From Vibrio cortegadensis (lineage in GTDB: Bacteria > Pseudomonadota > Gammaproteobacteria > Enterobacterales > Vibrionaceae), in NCBI RefSeq assembly GCF_024347395.1, contig NZ_AP025472.1, forward strand, positions 2,108,001 to 2,172,000: 64,000 bases of DNA, in the 5' to 3' direction. How positions within the stretch are numbered: position 1 is the first letter of the stretch; each line of letters starts with the position of its first letter. Below, piece by piece: positions 61,063 through 64,000 of the stretch. Both the position numbers and the translations under genes were made by a program. The notes beneath the pieces are model-generated. The model did not search any database and had not been told where the DNA came from. It saw only the letters and a program-made list of their open reading frames with translations.

Positions 61063-61463
61063 TTTTTGTTGAAAACTAACGACACCGAGTTGACACAAAA
61101 TCTTTCATTTGTTGTTGGAGGCCCATCAGGAAAAACGTGACCTAGGTGGCTATCACATGCAGCACAGCGGATCTCGAGTCGCTTCATTCCGTGACTTGTA
61201 TCCTCTAAATATCGGATCGCTTCATCATTGATCGGCGCATCGAAACTTGGCCAACCACAACCAGAATCGTATTTATTATCTGAGATAAACAGTGGCGACT
61301 GACAGCAGGTGCAGCAATAGATACCCGTCTCTCTATTGTGCAATAATTTTCCAGAAAAAGGCGCTTCTGTTCCTTGTTCCCGACAAACCTTATATTCGGT
61401 ATCAGACAAGGCCTCACGCCAGTGTTCATCAGGCTTTCGCATCTTATTAACATCATTATTCAT
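61044..61463 (-). CDS. msrB: Peptide methionine-R-sulfoxide reductase
   Basis: A 139-residue enzyme that repairs methionine-R-sulfoxide in proteins. Two CxxC zinc pairs (CTCC near residue 50 and CAAC near residue 100) and the catalytic Cys in ERFCVNSVSL are visible, along with SGCGWPSFDAP. The ATG at 61463 is chosen because GGAGAG lies upstream at good spacing; the longer frame simply reads through that site. The resolving-type Cys typical of some MsrB (here HLGHVFPDGP region) is in place. Divergent from gapA, as in E. coli. Confidence 0.96.
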   Translation of the reverse strand: MNNDVNKMRKPDEHWREALSDTEYKVCREQGTEAPFSGKLLHNRETGIYCCTCCQSPLFISDNKYDSGCGWPSFDAPINDEAIRYLEDTSHGMKRLEIRCAACDSHLGHVFPDGPPTTNERFCVNSVSLVFNKKEKSGE

Positions 61464-61800
61464 GTTAACATCTCTCCATATCTGCAATTAGTTCATTCAT
61501 TATTTTGCATAAAAACTTGCACCAACGGCCTTTTGTAGCACATACTTTCTTTCCGTGACACATTGGACACAAAACATTTAAATTGCTTTATCATTTTAGG
61601 GCATTTTACCCCAACTGGAAGAGCCCCGAACAGGCGTTTACGTTCAAAAAGTAATCATTTGCATAAGAATGTTAAGAAAAGCGGTGCTTTTTTTTGACTT
61701 TAAACAAGTTAAGACGGATTATCTATTGCAGATGGTAACTGGGTTCTGTAATTTTACTACCAGTTATCTTAAATCAGAAATTAAGTTGTGGAGCAACATA
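61464..61800. other. Divergent msrB/gapA regulatory region
   Basis: About 335 bases with no credible gene; the gapA frame stays open upstream to 61669 but that part is not conserved. Both divergent promoters should be here, but I could not fix them. Confidence 0.55.
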
Positions 61801-62796
61801 ATGACTATCAAAGTTGGTATTAATGGTTTTGGTCGTATCGGCCGTTTCGTATTCCGTGCAGCACAAGAACGTAATGACATCGAAGTTGTAGGTATTAACG
61901 ACCTTATCGATCTTGACTACATGGCTTACATGCTAAAATACGATTCAACTCACGGCCGTTTCAACGGTACTGTTGAAGTTGAAGGCGGTAACCTAATCGT
62001 TAACGGTAAAACTGTTCGTGTAACAGCTGAGCGTAACCCAGAAGAACTTAAGTGGGATGCAATCAACGTAGACGTTGTTGCTGAAGCTACTGGTCTTTTC
62101 CTAACAGACGAGACTGCACGTAAGCACATCACTGCTGGTGCTAAGAAAGTTGTTCTTACTGGTCCTTCAAAAGACGCAACTCCTATGATCGTTATGGGCG
62201 TTAACCAAGACACTTACGCTGGTCAAGATATCGTTTCTAACGCTTCTTGTACTACTAACTGTCTAGCTCCTGTAGCTAAAGTTCTTAACGACAAGTTCGG
62301 TATCGAATCTGGTCTTATGACTACAGTTCACGCTACTACAGCAACTCAAAAAACTGTAGATGGCCCTTCTGCTAAAGACTGGCGCGGTGGCCGTGGTGCT
62401 TCTCAAAACATCATCCCATCTTCAACTGGTGCTGCTAAAGCTGTAGGCGTTGTTCTTCCAGAACTAAACGGCCTTCTAACTGGTATGGCTTTCCGTGTAC
62501 CAACTGCTAACGTTTCTGTAGTTGACCTAACAGTTAACCTAAAAACTGCTGCATCTTACGAAGCGATCTGTGCTGCTATGAAAGAAGCATCTGAAGGCGA
62601 ACTTAAAGGCGTTCTTGGTTACACTGAAGACGCAGTTGTATCACAAGATTTCATCGGTGAAGTTCAAACTTCAGTATTCGATGCTAAAGCTGGTGTTGCA
62701 CTAACTGACAAATTCGTTAAAGTTGTATCTTGGTACGACAACGAAATCGGTTACTCAAACAAAGTTCTAGACCTAATCGCTCACATCTCTAAGTAA
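61801..62796 (+). CDS. gapA: Glyceraldehyde-3-phosphate dehydrogenase
   Basis: A 331-residue NAD-dependent glycolytic enzyme. INGFGRIGR at the N-terminus is the NAD site, the catalytic Cys is in SNASCTTNCLAPVAKVL, and WYDNEIGYSNKVLD closes the protein. The start at 61801 has GGAG eight bases upstream. Codon use is strongly biased towards optimal codons (for example GCT, GGT, AAC, CGT), fitting a highly expressed gene. It is the expected neighbour of msrB and yeaD. Confidence 0.99.
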   Translation: MTIKVGINGFGRIGRFVFRAAQERNDIEVVGINDLIDLDYMAYMLKYDSTHGRFNGTVEVEGGNLIVNGKTVRVTAERNPEELKWDAINVDVVAEATGLFLTDETARKHITAGAKKVVLTGPSKDATPMIVMGVNQDTYAGQDIVSNASCTTNCLAPVAKVLNDKFGIESGLMTTVHATTATQKTVDGPSAKDWRGGRGASQNIIPSSTGAAKAVGVVLPELNGLLTGMAFRVPTANVSVVDLTVNLKTAASYEAICAAMKEASEGELKGVLGYTEDAVVSQDFIGEVQTSVFDAKAGVALTDKFVKVVSWYDNEIGYSNKVLDLIAHISK

Positions 62797-62855
62797 GCAT
62801 TAGTTTAGACTTTCTTTGAAAGCTAACTTGAAAGGTTTTCGAATCTTTTAAGTAT

Positions 62856-62886
62856 AAAGGGCGACTTAATTGTCGCCTTTTTTGTA
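62856..62886 (+). terminator. gapA terminator
   Basis: Stem GGCGAC / GTCGCC extended by A:T pairs and one wobble, a 6-base loop and a T run. Confidence 0.82.
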
Positions 62887-62920
62887 CCTGCTATTTAGCA
62901 TTAACCTCAGAAATCAGAAC

Positions 62921-62941
62921 TAACTGCTAACTGCTAACTGC
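62921..62941. repeat. 7-bp tandem repeat, three copies
   Basis: TAACTGC occurs three times in a row between gapA and yeaD. Short and probably without function. Confidence 0.8.
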
Positions 62942-63069
62942 ACATTTTAAAGCTTAGGATCGTCTTGCAATATCTCGGTTCAATACTGCAAACACACATT
63001 TACTAAAATGCATTCGATTGCCCATGTGCACGTCGGCAATCGAATGCAATCTTACTCAAGGAGTATCTA

Positions 63070-63954
63070 ATGACTTTACGCCACTTTCCAACAGTGTCAG
63101 TTCTATCTGACAACGTCACCATCATTGAAAAAAACGGTATTAAAATTGTTCGAGTGATCCACGAAAAAGCAGAAGCAGGTATTTCTTTGCACGGTGGGCA
63201 CGTCTTATGGTTCAAACCTCAAGGACAAGATGATGTCATTTGGCTAAGTGACAATGCAGAATTCGATACTGCAAAAGCATTTCGTGGAGGCATTCCTATC
63301 TGCTGGCCTTGGTTTGGTCGCATCGCCGCACCTGCTCATGGTTTTGCACGTACGAGCCAATGGACACTGATCGATCACCGAGAAAACCATCATGGCGTCA
63401 TCGTTAGCCTAGGGCTCGAACAAAATGAGCGCACTCTTGCCATATGGCCGCATCAATTCCAAGCCCGCGTAAACATCGAAATAACAGAAACACTGAAAGT
63501 CACTCTGGATGTCAGCAACACCGATACCAAGCCATGGGTTTTCTCAGGAGCCCTCCATACCTACCTCAATGTTGGTGATATTCACCAAACTCAAACTACC
63601 GGTATGGGTTCTGAATATATTGATAGCCTACTTGATGCGAAAGTATGCCAAGGTGGAGATGTGCTAACACTCACCGATACCATTGATCGCGTTTACACCT
63701 CTCCAACGGATCAGATTGAAGTTCAAGATGACCAACTACAACGAACTCTTGTGGTTAAAAACCAAGGCGATAATTCAGCAGTATTATGGAACCCGTGGGC
63801 TCAAGGCGCTCAAGGTATGGGTGATATGACTGATGACGGCTACTTGACCATGTTATGTGTAGAATCGGCTTTACATGCCCCAAGCATCGAAATGGGTAAG
63901 ACATTGCAGCCAGGTGAAAGCCACCAACTCGTTACTGAAATTTTAGTTAAATAA
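63070..63954 (+). CDS. yeaD: D-hexose-6-phosphate epimerase-like protein YeaD
   Basis: A 294-residue aldose-1-epimerase superfamily protein (YeaD type) thought to interconvert anomers of glucose-6-phosphate and related sugars. SLHGGHVLWFKPQG, FRGGIPICWPWFG (with the substrate-binding Arg) and HTYLNVGDI are family motifs. TCAAGGAGTATCTA before the ATG gives a clear ribosome-binding site. It follows gapA, after a terminator, as in E. coli. The last 46 bases of the window after its stop hold nothing recognisable. Confidence 0.95.
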   Translation: MTLRHFPTVSVLSDNVTIIEKNGIKIVRVIHEKAEAGISLHGGHVLWFKPQGQDDVIWLSDNAEFDTAKAFRGGIPICWPWFGRIAAPAHGFARTSQWTLIDHRENHHGVIVSLGLEQNERTLAIWPHQFQARVNIEITETLKVTLDVSNTDTKPWVFSGALHTYLNVGDIHQTQTTGMGSEYIDSLLDAKVCQGGDVLTLTDTIDRVYTSPTDQIEVQDDQLQRTLVVKNQGDNSAVLWNPWAQGAQGMGDMTDDGYLTMLCVESALHAPSIEMGKTLQPGESHQLVTEILVK

Positions 63955-64000
63955 TCCAATTGAATAACTCAATAAGCATAAAAAATGTTAATTGAATAAA

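Noticed and set aside
61669..61800. 44-codon N-terminal extension of gapA
   Set aside because: Not conserved; MTIKVGINGFGRIG at 61801 is the family N-terminus and has GGAG upstream.
62921..62941. Three TAACTGC repeats as a functional element
   Set aside because: Too short, and located in a plain gap between gapA terminator and yeaD; probably random slippage.

Overview
The window is chromosomal DNA of a gammaproteobacterium, almost certainly Vibrionaceae and most likely Vibrio. Base composition is moderately AT-rich. Gene neighbourhoods and recalled protein sequences fit Vibrio: grxD next to sodB and a VC2046/SO_2500-type gene, adhE divergent from ychE, yejK divergent from yejLM, topB-ydjA, sppA-ansA and msrB-gapA-yeaD. 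I found no phage, insertion sequence, CRISPR array or rRNA operon.

Layout. Bases 1-22.5 kb are mostly housekeeping: rnt (5'-truncated by the window edge), a sodium/proton antiporter-family protein, a cytoplasmic DsbA-family protein, grxD, sodB, a conserved hypothetical, a degenerate SDR, adhE, ychE, a voltage-gated-type K+ channel with a zinc ribbon, asd, nhaC, an M20 amidohydrolase divergent from a YfcC-type transporter, an orphan membrane Hpt protein followed by a divergent FolD-like paralog, and yejK/yejL/yejM. A tRNA-Ser(TGA) lies at 22.75 kb and a DUF4382 lipoprotein follows. From 51.6 kb to the end the core resumes: topB, ydjA, fadH, sppA, ansA, yeaC, a DUF2989 lipoprotein, msrB, gapA and yeaD.

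The accessory heart is 24.5-51.5 kb. Gene by gene it matches the Vibrio cholerae VPS biofilm exopolysaccharide and matrix-protein system, but in another arrangement. A plus-strand operon (vpsL-M-N-O-P-Q plus a secreted Thr/Pro/Ala-rich protein and an extra O-antigen-ligase/Wzy-type protein) runs towards a minus-strand operon (vpsA-B-D-E-F-G-H-I-J-K plus an extra acyltransferase), and they meet at a shared terminator. Upstream of vpsA lies the phosphatase gene vpsU. Beyond it are rbmA (tandem FnIII-type matrix protein), rbmB (beta-helix lyase-like) and an rbmC/bap1-type protein (beta-propeller with two beta-prism lectin-like domains). In V. cholerae the rbm genes lie between the two vps operons; here they lie outside, and vpsC is missing.

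How it works together (inference from families): VpsA/VpsB make UDP-ManNAc and UDP-ManNAcA. VpsL starts the repeat unit on undecaprenyl phosphate, and VpsD, I and K extend it. VpsG, VpsH and the acyltransferase may decorate it. VpsE flips it and VpsF and/or the second polymerase polymerise it. VpsO/VpsU control chain length by tyrosine phosphorylation, and VpsN/VpsM export it. RbmA and RbmC would organise the matrix and RbmB may cut the polymer. An exact ops (RfaH-recruitment) element precedes vpsA. The vpsL upstream region shares a 13-nt exact motif with the vpsA leader and a 17/19-nt motif with the rbmC upstream region, which suggests common control. All functional statements rest on reading the sequence and recalled family knowledge; no search was run.
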